This document shows, in pieces, positions 41,117 through 49,220 of a stretch of DNA of 64,000 nucleotides. Both the position numbers and the translations under genes were made by a program. The stretch comes from Halococcoides cellulosivorans (GTDB lineage: Archaea; Halobacteriota; Halobacteria; Halobacteriales; Haloarculaceae): positions 1,488,001-1,552,000 of the forward strand of contig NZ_CP028858.1 of assembly GCF_003058365.1 (NCBI RefSeq), read 5' to 3'. The notes beneath the pieces are model-generated. The model was not told the origin of the DNA. It worked only from the letters and a program-made list of their open reading frames with translations, and made no database searches. How positions within the stretch are numbered: position 1 is the first letter of the stretch; each line of letters begins with the position of its first letter.

Positions 41117-42850
41117 CTACTCCGACCAGGACGCGTCCGAGAGCGTCCGCTGGACGGCGTCGCTGCCGACGGCCTCCGCGAGCGCCATGTAGCCCGCGCG
41201 CTCGTGGCCGTCGCCCGCGTTCGCGACGAGGCGGGAGACGATGAACTCCGGGGTGGACTGGCCGATCGAATCGAAGCGGGGCTGGTAATCGACCGCGAGT
41301 TCCAGGTCCGGCGTCAACCCTTCGGCAACGATGCCGTCGATCCGTGCGGCGTCGGGCAGCGGCGCGAGGTCGTCGGCCAGGTGGGTGACGAACACGCCCA
41401 TTGCGTCGTGCCCGACCGTCAAATCGACGAGGCCGTTGAGCAGGTCCGCCGCACTCCCGGGTTCGGTGATCGCCTCGAACTCGTCGACCAGGAGGAGTGT
41501 GCGACCCTCGGCGGTCACCGGCGGGACCACGTTTTCGAGCGTCGTCTCCAGGACGCCCGCGTTGAAACTCGCGTGCCGGCGGTGGAAGACGATCCGATCG
41601 ACCAGGCCGACGGTGGCGTGTTCGGCGGGCACCGGCAGGCCCATGCGCGCGAGCACGGCGACCTGACACAGCGTTTCGAGCAGGGTCGTCTTCCCACCAC
41701 TGTTCGCGCCGGTCAGGACCGCGACGCGATCGCCCGTCGGCGGACGTGAACTGGACCGACCGGCGGGCAGATCGTGATCACCGACCGCGTAGGTGACCGG
41801 CTGGACCGTCGCGCCCGCCGCCGCGAGGTCCAGATTTCGAGCGTTCGCGACGGCCAGGCCCGCCTCGTCGGTGATTGTCGGCGCGGTCAGATCGAACGCC
41901 GCCGCGAAGCGAGCGACCGAGAGATCGAGCGCCAGATCGCCGACTGCGTCCCGGGCGCGTTCGACGGTCGCTTCGGTCTCGGCCAGCGTGTCCTCGTGGT
42001 CGGCCCGAAGGTCGGCGAGTCGCTCGTCGACGGCCGCGCGCAGGTCCGCCCGGAGCGCGTCGAGCGCGCCCGTGACGAACGCATGCGCGTCGGTCGCCTC
42101 GACCTCGGCCGCCGATCGCACGCGGTCGTGATCGACGCCGGTCTCGCTCACCACGTGATCGACGAACGCCGCGCGCACGTCGCCCGCCCGAGCGGAGTCG
42201 CGGATCGCCTCGACGGTCGTCTGGGGCGCCGCCGCCAGATCGGCGACCGAATCCCGCTGCTCCCGCAGGGTCGCGAGTCGATCGTCGCTGGGATCGCCCG
42301 CGAGCGCGGCGAGCGCTCGCTCGGCCTCGTCGAGGGCCGCGCCGTCGAGCGTATTCAGCGCCTCGACCGCCGGGCCCGAGAGGTCGATCGCGCGGAGCGC
42401 GCCGGCGGTCCGGACCGTCGCGCGGTCGCCGTCGAGTCCGCCGTCGGCGAACGCGTCGAGGACCGCGTCGCGATCGGCCTCCGAGAGGCCTTCCCACAGC
42501 GAGCGGGCGTCAGCGACGGCGGCCTGGCGGTCCTCGATCGCGGTCCGCGAGTCCAGCGGTGTGAGCACGCGCACGCGATCCGCGGCGCGATCGGAGACGG
42601 CGTATTCGGCGATCACGGCGAGCAATCCTTTGTACACCTCGCGAGCGTCACGCGTCGCGAGCAAGTCCATCGCCGCGCCGCCCGCAGCGTAGCGCAGAAT
42701 GCGTGTCACCCGGCCCGCCGACAGGCCCGCCGCGGTGAGCGTCTCGACGTCGGCCGCTTCGATGGCCTCGCGGGCCCGATCGGCCCCGAGTGCTTCGCGG
42801 AGGCGGGCGCTGGTCTTCGGCCCGATCCCCCAGTACGATTCGAGATCCAT
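41117..42850 (-). CDS. MutS-family ATPase with N-terminal helix-hairpin-helix
   Basis: The 577-residue protein begins with a helix-hairpin-helix (YWGIGPKTSARLREALG, residues 6-22). It has a helical lever/clamp region (~60-330) and a C-terminal MutS-type ATPase. The latter has Walker A LTGANSGGKTTLLETL (about 376-391) and Walker B TLLLVDEFEAITEPG. It lacks the mismatch-recognition and connector domains of MutS and has no Smr nuclease domain, so it belongs with archaeal MutS-like (MutS5-type) proteins. Recombination or repair of branched DNA is possible but unshown. Confidence 0.88.
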   Translation of the reverse strand: MDLESYWGIGPKTSARLREALGADRAREAIEAADVETLTAAGLSAGRVTRILRYAAGGAAMDLLATRDAREVYKGLLAVIAEYAVSDRAADRVRVLTPLDSRTAIEDRQAAVADARSLWEGLSEADRDAVLDAFADGGLDGDRATVRTAGALRAIDLSGPAVEALNTLDGAALDEAERALAALAGDPSDDRLATLREQRDSVADLAAAPQTTVEAIRDSARAGDVRAAFVDHVVSETGVDHDRVRSAAEVEATDAHAFVTGALDALRADLRAAVDERLADLRADHEDTLAETEATVERARDAVGDLALDLSVARFAAAFDLTAPTITDEAGLAVANARNLDLAAAGATVQPVTYAVGDHDLPAGRSSSRPPTGDRVAVLTGANSGGKTTLLETLCQVAVLARMGLPVPAEHATVGLVDRIVFHRRHASFNAGVLETTLENVVPPVTAEGRTLLLVDEFEAITEPGSAADLLNGLVDLTVGHDAMGVFVTHLADDLAPLPDAARIDGIVAEGLTPDLELAVDYQPRFDSIGQSTPEFIVSRLVANAGDGHERAGYMALAEAVGSDAVQRTLSDASWSE

Positions 42851-42980
42851 ACGCGGACCTGGGTCGCGGGGCTGAAAAGCAGGGGCGATTCCGGGCGGAC
42901 AGGCGGCCGTGGAACGATCAGATCAAAAGCTGGCGGCCTCGCGCGCGCGTGGGAGCCCACACCAGACGCGGCGTCGGCGA

Positions 42981-43472
42981 TCAGTCCCGAAAGAGGCCCC
43001 GAGCGTGCCGATAGATCGGCGTGTCGAGCCACGAACGATCGGCGGCGATCGTGTCGAGGCGATCGAGGGCGTCCTGTCGGTCGAGGGCGTTGCGCTCGAC
43101 GAGTGCTTTCAGGACGATGGGCGAGGTGACCACCTCGACAGGGGCCATCGCCTGCAGTTCCGGAAGTGCCCGATGGTCGTCGGTGAGGATCATTCCGGCG
43201 TCGATCTCCCTCACGAGTGTCAGGCAACTGGCCTCGCCGGCGTCGATCCGGGCGGTGTCGATCGATGAGTCGGCAACCGAGTGGACACCCAGTTCGTCAC
43301 GGCAATCGAGCACGGTTTCGGCCGCTCGACCCGACCGGTCGTCGTATTCGGCTGTCGATTCGAGTTCCGCGATCACCAGATCTGTCGTGTGAACCTCGAA
43401 CTCCTCGACGAGCAGCGCCATCACGTCGCCGCTGGCCAGGGAGACGAGAGCACTCGTGTCCGCGACGATCAT
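42981..43472 (-). CDS. PIN-domain protein (probable toxin nuclease)
   Basis: The 163-residue protein starts MIVADTSALVSLASG with the first PIN aspartate (Asp5). Further acids are in LVIAELEST (Glu about 37) and IDAGEASCLTL, and in ILTDDHRALP. Its C-terminal ~40 residues extend beyond the minimal PIN fold. It overlaps the upstream RHH gene by 4 bp in the usual antitoxin-toxin order. A toxin role is likely from context, although longer PIN proteins may also be RNA-processing enzymes. Confidence 0.87.
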   Translation of the reverse strand: MIVADTSALVSLASGDVMALLVEEFEVHTTDLVIAELESTAEYDDRSGRAAETVLDCRDELGVHSVADSSIDTARIDAGEASCLTLVREIDAGMILTDDHRALPELQAMAPVEVVTSPIVLKALVERNALDRQDALDRLDTIAADRSWLDTPIYRHARGLFRD

Positions 43473-43786
43473 TTCTCGTCCCGACCGAGGTCGGCGAGGT
43501 CTGCAGCGAGGTCGTCACCACGGTCGAGCAGCGCTTTCGAGGCCCGGATCGACTCCGCGTCCTGTCGTCCGACGACCGACGCGAGCACGTCGAACTCGAT
43601 CTCGTCGTCGAGAAAGAGCTCCACGACGGCTTCGGCGAACTGCTCGTCGCGCTCGGCGTCTGCGAGGTACTCACGAAGCGCCTCGGAGACGACCTCCGTC
43701 CGATTTCGGTGAGTCACTTGCGCCGCGAGATCGGCCTTCTCGACGAGTTCGTCGGGGAGCCGGAAGTTGACACGCGTCGTTCCCAT
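43469..43786 (-). CDS. Ribbon-helix-helix antitoxin-type regulator
   Basis: The 105-residue protein has an N-terminal ribbon-helix-helix (TTRVNFRLPDELVEKADLAA and RTEVVSEALREYL, residues ~3-42). An acidic helical C-terminal half (FAEAVVELFLDDEIEFDVLA) probably binds the PIN toxin. It shares 4 bp with the PIN gene. A short palindrome lies about 10 bp upstream of its ATG, fitting autorepression. Confidence 0.88.
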   Translation of the reverse strand: MGTTRVNFRLPDELVEKADLAAQVTHRNRTEVVSEALREYLADAERDEQFAEAVVELFLDDEIEFDVLASVVGRQDAESIRASKALLDRGDDLAADLADLGRDEK

Positions 43787-43796
43787 GGTCGTATCT

Positions 43797-43806
43797 GTAC
43801 GTACGT
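43797..43806 (-). promoter_or_regulatory. Palindromic operator candidate of the RHH-PIN pair
   Basis: GTACGTACGT holds the overlapping palindromes GTACGTAC (43797-43804) and ACGTACGT (43799-43806), with another GTAC nearby at 43808-43811, 10-20 bp upstream of the antitoxin ATG. Ribbon-helix-helix repressors commonly bind such short symmetric sites. Confidence 0.45.
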
Positions 43807-43846
43807 TGTACCCACAACCACTTCACCCTTTGGCTGAGGACGCCGA

Positions 43847-44758
43847 TCAGTACCGCCAGGGCACGTCCGAGAAGTCCGGGTCACGCCCTTCGAGGAAGGC
43901 GTCCCGCCCCTCTGCGGCTTCGTCGGTCCGGTAGGCCAGCCGTGTGGCCTCGCCGGCGAAGACCTGCTGGCCGATCATGCCGTCGTCGGTCATGTTGAAC
44001 GCGTACTTGAGCATGCGCATCGCGGTCGGGGACTTGCCCGCCATGGTCTCCGCCCACTCCAGCGCGCGCTCTTCGAGGTCGTCGTGGGCGACGACTGCGT
44101 TGACCATGCCCATCTCGGCGGCTTCTGCGGCGTCGTAGGTCTTCCCGAGGAAGAAAATCTCGCGGGCGCGTTTCTGCCCGACCTGTTTGGCGAGATACGC
44201 CGATCCGAAGCCGGCGTCGAACGAGGCCACGTCGGGGTCGGTCTGTTTGAATTTCGCGTGCTCGCGGGAGGCGATGGTGAGATCGCAGACGACGTGCAGC
44301 GAGTGGCCACCGCCGACGGCCCACCCCGGGACGACGGCGACGACGGGTTTGGGCATGTGTCGAATCAGGCGCTGGACTTCCAGGATGTGAACGCGCCCGC
44401 CGTCGCCGGATTCGCCGGCCGAATCGTCGCCCTGCTCAGGCTGGTTCGCTGACTCGTCGTACCCGTAGCCCGCATCGGAGCGGACCGACTGGTCGCCGCC
44501 GGCCGAAAACGCCCACCCGCCGTCGTCGGCGGGCCCGTTCCCGGTCAGGAGGACCGTGCCCACGTCGGACTGTCGCTTGGCGTGTTCGAGCGCGCGGAGC
44601 AACTCGTCGACGGTCTCCGGCCGGAAGGCGTTGCGCACGTCGGGGCGGTCGAACGCGATTCGAACCGCACTCACGTCGGTCCCGCGGTGGTAGGTCAGAT
44701 CGTCCAGGTCGAGATCGATCGGCTCCCAGTGGTCGGGATCGAACAGTGCTGAGACCAT
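43847..44758 (-). CDS. menB: MenB, 1,4-dihydroxy-2-naphthoyl-CoA synthase
   Basis: The 303-residue crotonase-fold enzyme closes the naphthoquinone ring in menaquinone synthesis. It has VRIAFDRPDVRNAFRPETV, the oxyanion-hole region WAFSAGGDQSVR and VPGWAVGGGHSLHVVCDLT. The MenB-typical FDAGFGSAYLAKQVGQKRAR and a C-terminal FSDVPWRY close the protein. An acidic insert (about residues 110-125, rich in Glu/Asp/Ser) is haloarchaeal. Start is at MVSALFDPDHWEP. Other men genes are not in this window. Confidence 0.95.
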   Translation of the reverse strand: MVSALFDPDHWEPIDLDLDDLTYHRGTDVSAVRIAFDRPDVRNAFRPETVDELLRALEHAKRQSDVGTVLLTGNGPADDGGWAFSAGGDQSVRSDAGYGYDESANQPEQGDDSAGESGDGGRVHILEVQRLIRHMPKPVVAVVPGWAVGGGHSLHVVCDLTIASREHAKFKQTDPDVASFDAGFGSAYLAKQVGQKRAREIFFLGKTYDAAEAAEMGMVNAVVAHDDLEERALEWAETMAGKSPTAMRMLKYAFNMTDDGMIGQQVFAGEATRLAYRTDEAAEGRDAFLEGRDPDFSDVPWRY

Positions 44759-44844
44759 ACGCGGGGACAGAGCCCCGAGACCAAAAGCGCTCGCCGCGTG
44801 ACGAACCGGCAGGATTAACTTCCGATCGGGGAAATCCGCGACCG

Positions 44845-45666
44845 ATGACACTCTCGATTACCGACGCGATTCGAGACGGCCTCGAAGACTTCACCAGACC
44901 GGCCGTCCCGATCGCCGTCGTCGCCTTCGCCGTGTTCAACGTCCTCTCCAGTATCACCGTTCAAACCACACTCCAAGGCATCTTCCAGACGATTCTCGGA
45001 ATCGTCGGAGTCTCACTCGATCGGATCTACGAGGAAGCCGCATCGAGCGGGGAGGTCCCCGAATCGATGGGCCCCGCCGACATATCGATCCTCCAGGAGG
45101 GCCTGGACGGCATCTTCCCGCTGGGCATCGGCGCGCTCCCAGGGCCAGTCGCAGTCCTCGCCGGGATCGTCGGCTTTCTGGTGATCGCACTGCTGGCCGA
45201 ACTCGTCTATCTGGTCGTGGTGCGGCGGGTCGCTGGCGATAGGTTCGGCAAATCGACCGTCTCACGGTTGCATTTCGTGCTCTTCCACGGCGTCCTCGCG
45301 GGACTGATCACGATGGTGCTCGTGTTCGGTGCGATCCCTTTCGCGATCGTCCCCGCTGTGATCTTCGCCGTGCTCTTTTCGTTCGTCCCCCAGATCGTCG
45401 CACTCGAAGAGGTCAACGCGTTCCGTGCGATCGCGGATAGTGTGGGCGTCGTCTGGGAGAACGCGCTCCGCGTGTTCGCGCTCGCCGTGATCGTCTTCGT
45501 GGTGACCCGGATCGCCTATTTCGTGGTCGGCGTCGTCCCGCTCGGTGCCTGGCTGTCCCAGATCGTGTACGGCCTCCTCGCGGCGGTGTTCTCGGTGCTC
45601 TGGCTGACGATCGCGACCGAAGCGTACCTCCAGATTCGGTCTGCAGAACACACGTCCGGGGCCTGA
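44845..45666 (+). CDS. Uncharacterised polytopic membrane protein
   Basis: The 273-residue protein has about six hydrophobic helices (PVAVLAGIVGFLVIALLAEL, LAGLITMVLVFGAIPFAIV and VFALAVIVFVVTRIAYFVVG among them) and few charges outside the loops. A cytosolic motif FVPQIVALEEVNAFRAIADS resembles that of haloarchaeal multi-pass proteins with no known function. It converges on herA with 7 bp between the stops and is divergent from menB. Confidence 0.85.
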   Translation: MTLSITDAIRDGLEDFTRPAVPIAVVAFAVFNVLSSITVQTTLQGIFQTILGIVGVSLDRIYEEAASSGEVPESMGPADISILQEGLDGIFPLGIGALPGPVAVLAGIVGFLVIALLAELVYLVVVRRVAGDRFGKSTVSRLHFVLFHGVLAGLITMVLVFGAIPFAIVPAVIFAVLFSFVPQIVALEEVNAFRAIADSVGVVWENALRVFALAVIVFVVTRIAYFVVGVVPLGAWLSQIVYGLLAAVFSVLWLTIATEAYLQIRSAEHTSGA

Positions 45667-45673
45667 CCGTCGA

Positions 45674-47305
45674 TCAGTCCAGCGACTGCGGGCCCGTCGA
45701 CTCACCGCCGCCGAAATCCGCCAGTTCCGATCGCGACGGCTCCTCTCGGCGGCGGTCGTAGGCCTCGCGCCACTCCTCGATCACTTCGCGACTCGACGCG
45801 CCGTGACTGGTCAGTCGTTCCCGAACCTGGATCAACGCGGGCGTGTTCATCGCGTCACCCGAGACGATCGCCTGGCCGGGTGTCAGGCCCGGGAGTTCGC
45901 GCAGCACGTCCTCGCCGGCGGCTTCGACCGACTGTTCGATGGCGTCCTGATCGGCCGGATTGTTGATCTGCATCGTAACCTGTGTGCCACACTGGCTGAG
46001 CACGTCCGGATCGATCTTCGAGGGGCGCTGGCTGACGATGCCGAGTCCGAACCCGAACTTGCGGCCCTCCGACGTTATCTTTCGCATGATCCCCAGCGAC
46101 GGCGCGTCCCCACCCGACGGCGCGAACCGATGGCCCTCCTCGAAGATAGCAAAGAGTGGGTGCTCGATCGACGACTCCCGACCGCGGACGGCGTCGAGGC
46201 GCTCACGATAGAGGCGACGCAGCAGGACCGTCGTGACGAGTTGCTGGTTCCACCGGTCGAGTGTGTCCATCTGGAGGACGGTACACTGGCCGGGGTCGAC
46301 GATGTCGTCGAGCGGGACGTTCCGCTCGGGATCGAAGAGCGCGTTGCGCTGGATCGACCGGCGGAGTCGCCACTCCAGGGCCCCGACGCTCGGATCGTCG
46401 GCCCCGTAGATGCGCTCCATCTCCGCGACGAGTTCGTCGACCCCCCAGGTCTGGCTCTCCGCGCGCTGCATGGCTCGCCACGCGGAGGCGAGGCGTTCCT
46501 GCATCCGATTGCTCGGATCGTCGAGGATCGCCATCACGTCACCGATCGTCAGCTCCGAGATCCGGACGTGGAGTCGGTCGGGGTCGAAATAGACGACGTC
46601 GGGCTCGTAGCCGTCCGCGCCCTGGAACGATTCCGCGCCTTGCATCTCCGCGAGGGTGTCGTACTCGCCGTGGGGGTCGAAGACCAGCAGCGACGCCCGG
46701 GCGTCGGGCTGCATCATCTCCTCGATCAGGACGGAGGCGGTGTACGACTTCCCGCTGCCGGTCGCTGCGAGGATCGCCAGGTGCGTCGAGACGAACTCCT
46801 CGATCGGAAGGTGAACGGTGGTCGCGCCCGCCGACCGGTTCAACAGCCAGCCCACCTCCGCGATGCCGTCGAGGGTAGTGACGTCCCGGGAGTCGGTCGC
46901 ACACCCCAGGTTCGGGAGGACGGTTTCGAGTTGGCGATCCGGCGCGATCGCGATCGGCGTGCCCGGCCGGGGCAACTGCCGGGGGTTCGCGAACGTCGTC
47001 ATGTCGGTGTCGTAGTAGCCAACGACGGTCGCGCGCAGGCGATACAGTTCGGTGTCGTCGCTCGCGCCCAGCGTCGCCGCGACGGTCTCGGGCCCGACGC
47101 CCGGATCAGCGAGGTAGCCGTCCGGGAGTCCGCGAATGAGTTCGCGATTCGTGACCCGCGCGATCACCGACCGGTCGGTGCCGTCGACCGCGACGGTGTA
47201 GGTGACGAACTCACCGGTCTTGATCGACTCCTCGGCGGGCGCGACGAAGACGAACTCGTTGGCGCCGTCGCCCGGCCCGGCGACCGTGCCGATGGGGTCG
47301 GCCAT
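45674..47305 (-). CDS. herA: HerA, bipolar DNA helicase/translocase
   Basis: The 543-residue HerA-FtsK family ATPase begins with a HAS-barrel (~1-130). It continues with a RecA-like motor with Walker A AATGSGKSYT (about 187-196) and Walker B LFAIFEEGHRFAP. An arginine-finger-type VSQRPSKIDPDVLSQCGTQ follows. With the NurA nuclease and Mre11-Rad50 it resects DNA ends for homologous recombination. It is last in the operon and shares one base with the stop of the 217-residue gene. Confidence 0.94.
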   Translation of the reverse strand: MADPIGTVAGPGDGANEFVFVAPAEESIKTGEFVTYTVAVDGTDRSVIARVTNRELIRGLPDGYLADPGVGPETVAATLGASDDTELYRLRATVVGYYDTDMTTFANPRQLPRPGTPIAIAPDRQLETVLPNLGCATDSRDVTTLDGIAEVGWLLNRSAGATTVHLPIEEFVSTHLAILAATGSGKSYTASVLIEEMMQPDARASLLVFDPHGEYDTLAEMQGAESFQGADGYEPDVVYFDPDRLHVRISELTIGDVMAILDDPSNRMQERLASAWRAMQRAESQTWGVDELVAEMERIYGADDPSVGALEWRLRRSIQRNALFDPERNVPLDDIVDPGQCTVLQMDTLDRWNQQLVTTVLLRRLYRERLDAVRGRESSIEHPLFAIFEEGHRFAPSGGDAPSLGIMRKITSEGRKFGFGLGIVSQRPSKIDPDVLSQCGTQVTMQINNPADQDAIEQSVEAAGEDVLRELPGLTPGQAIVSGDAMNTPALIQVRERLTSHGASSREVIEEWREAYDRRREEPSRSELADFGGGESTGPQSLD

Positions 47306-47958
47306 CAGACCAGCCCCCGCTGCTGGCGGGCCTGCCAGGTGACCTGCTCGTCGACGACGTCGAGGACGCGCCGCGACTCGTCGTCGAGATCCAGGCCGCG
47401 CAGGCGCTCGATCAGCGCCTCGACGACTTCCGCGCCCAGATCGCCCGCGACTTCGAGCAGGCGGTCGACGTACGCCAGGCGAAGGTCGCCGTCGACGTGG
47501 TGGAACGCCCGGACCATCGCGTCGGGACAGGCCCTGACCGTGTCGTCGACCGACAGGGTCCAGCGTGGCATCTGGTGGCTCGGATCGCTGATCGTGCCAT
47601 CGTCGCCCAGGCGAGCGGTCCCGAGCAGCGCGACGCCGGCGAGGGTGGTGCGCTCCTCGACGTATGCGGGCGTGAACTGCGCCTGGTCGTCCTGGGCGAG
47701 ACGCGGGCCCGTTCGGCCCTGATCGGGGTCGACCAGGCGGGTGTCGTAGATCACGCCCACGACGGCCCGCTGGGTCCCGTCGATCTCTGTCGCGATATAG
47801 ACTGGCTGGCCGAACTCGCGTTCGTGTGGTTCGGGCGGCCGTTCGCAGTCGCGATCACCGAACACCTCGACGGTGTAATCGAGGTGGCTGTTCGAAGAGA
47901 GGATGCTGCCGATCCGGACTGGCTCGTGGGTCGTGTCTGAGTGGGAGTCGTCTGTCAT
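47305..47958 (-). CDS. HAS-barrel-like protein in the end-resection operon
   Basis: The 217-residue protein's N-terminal half resembles the HAS-barrel of HerA (VRIGSILSSNSHLDYTVEV, FGQPVYIATEIDGTQRAVVG, VIYDTRLVDPDQG). The C-terminal half is helical (RAFHHVDGDLRLAYVDRLLEV then a Leu-rich coiled region). HerA already has its own barrel, so this is an additional, separate barrel protein. It overlaps nurA by 4 bp and herA by 1 bp. It may be an adaptor that tunes HerA-NurA assembly (inference). Confidence 0.82.
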   Translation of the reverse strand: MTDDSHSDTTHEPVRIGSILSSNSHLDYTVEVFGDRDCERPPEPHEREFGQPVYIATEIDGTQRAVVGVIYDTRLVDPDQGRTGPRLAQDDQAQFTPAYVEERTTLAGVALLGTARLGDDGTISDPSHQMPRWTLSVDDTVRACPDAMVRAFHHVDGDLRLAYVDRLLEVAGDLGAEVVEALIERLRGLDLDDESRRVLDVVDEQVTWQARQQRGLV

Positions 47959-49220
47959 CGTCGTCTGAGCTCCTTACTGCGTGCTTTCGCCGTCCATTCG
48001 AGTGGAACGTCGTTCGATTCGGCCCAGCGGCCGACCAAGCGCTGGAACTGCTGGCGATCCGCACCATCGAGCACGGCGTCGCTGTCGGCCTGCTGGAGGA
48101 TTTCGGGATAGCCCCGGCCGACGCCCGCCTCCGCGCGGACGACCGCGACGGTGTACTCGAACATCGTCTCGTAGCCCGCGGGCCCGTCTGCGCGACAGAG
48201 CCACCCCGGGAACTCGATCCGGTCGAGCGCCGACCCCGGCGGGACGTCGAGATACGAAAAGCAGATGTCGTCCTCGAAGGCGTACGCCTCGCCTCGATAG
48301 GTCGTTTCGAGGGCGTCGACGCTGCCGTCGCGTTTCGAGACGAACGGAATCGTCCGATCGCCCCAGGGGCTCGTCAGATCAGCGAGTACGTGGGCGTCTG
48401 GGACGACTCGATCGTCAGCGAACCGGTCGGGCTCCAGCAGGCGAACCATCTTCACGAGTTCGGTCGCACTCGAATCCGCGACGTAGCCCACGAGCGGCAC
48501 CTCGTGGTACTCGCTCGCGGCGATCACGCGACTCAGCGTCTCGAGATACCGATCGCGTGTCTCGGGGGCCAGCGGGTTCGCAAAGGAGGCGATCAACGGG
48601 CCGTCGTAGATCGCGACCGGCGGGCGGTCCAACTCGCCAGCGTCGCGGGCCGCCGCGAGCGCGGCGATCCGGTCGACGAGGACACAGCCCTCGTGTTCGA
48701 ACCGGGCGTGCCCGACGAGTTGGGAGTCGACGAACCGGTAGTCGCCCTCGTCGGACTCTCGCGTGATCGCGTCTGGCGTGAGCAGTCGGCCCTCGATATC
48801 GCGGTCGAGGCGACCCTCGGGGCGGTGGTAGTTGAGTGCCCACGCCGACTGGACGTACGCGAGCGGAACGGAGAACTGCGTCGTCGGCGGGAGTTGGGAG
48901 CCATCGACCGCCAGCACCGGAACGTCTTGCAGGACCTCCCGAGCCCACGCGTTGACATCCTCGTGGTGATCGAACGCGTCGCTCGCCCGATGGGGAACGA
49001 TCAAACTCTCGCTCTCATCGAACGCCGGCGTCGGGACCGCCCCCGGATAGGAGTGCTCATCGAGCGCCGCTCGAATCTCCGCGCTCGTCCACTCGGTGGG
49101 CAGGCGCTCGATGGCATCGCGATACCGGGCGATCCGGTCGGAGTCGTCGTCGAGATAGGCTTCGATCGCCCCGGCGTTCGCATCGAGTGCGGCCGCGACG
49201 CGTCGTTCGTCCAGCGCCAT
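47955..49220 (-). CDS. nurA: NurA, 5'-3' nuclease of end resection
   Basis: The 421-residue nuclease has the N-terminal active-site motif VLAVDGSQLPP (about residues 97-107), VAIYDGPLIASFANP, VPLVGYVADSSATELVK and a C-terminal Asp/His region including YTVAVVRAEAG. It is fused to a RNase H-like fold, forms a ring and works with HerA. The start shares one base with the rad50 stop and its stop overlaps the next gene by 4 bp. Confidence 0.93.
   Translation of the reverse strand: MALDERRVAAALDANAGAIEAYLDDDSDRIARYRDAIERLPTEWTSAEIRAALDEHSYPGAVPTPAFDESESLIVPHRASDAFDHHEDVNAWAREVLQDVPVLAVDGSQLPPTTQFSVPLAYVQSAWALNYHRPEGRLDRDIEGRLLTPDAITRESDEGDYRFVDSQLVGHARFEHEGCVLVDRIAALAAARDAGELDRPPVAIYDGPLIASFANPLAPETRDRYLETLSRVIAASEYHEVPLVGYVADSSATELVKMVRLLEPDRFADDRVVPDAHVLADLTSPWGDRTIPFVSKRDGSVDALETTYRGEAYAFEDDICFSYLDVPPGSALDRIEFPGWLCRADGPAGYETMFEYTVAVVRAEAGVGRGYPEILQQADSDAVLDGADRQQFQRLVGRWAESNDVPLEWTAKARSKELRRR

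Noticed and set aside
45803-47722. Long plus-strand frame opposite herA (639 codons)
   Set aside because: HerA on the minus strand has all helicase motifs. The plus frame has none.
47305-47958. 217-residue gene as a frameshifted N-terminal part of herA
   Set aside because: HerA has its own complete N-terminal HAS-barrel and a proper ATG, and the 217-residue protein has its own C-terminal helical half. Both look like whole proteins.
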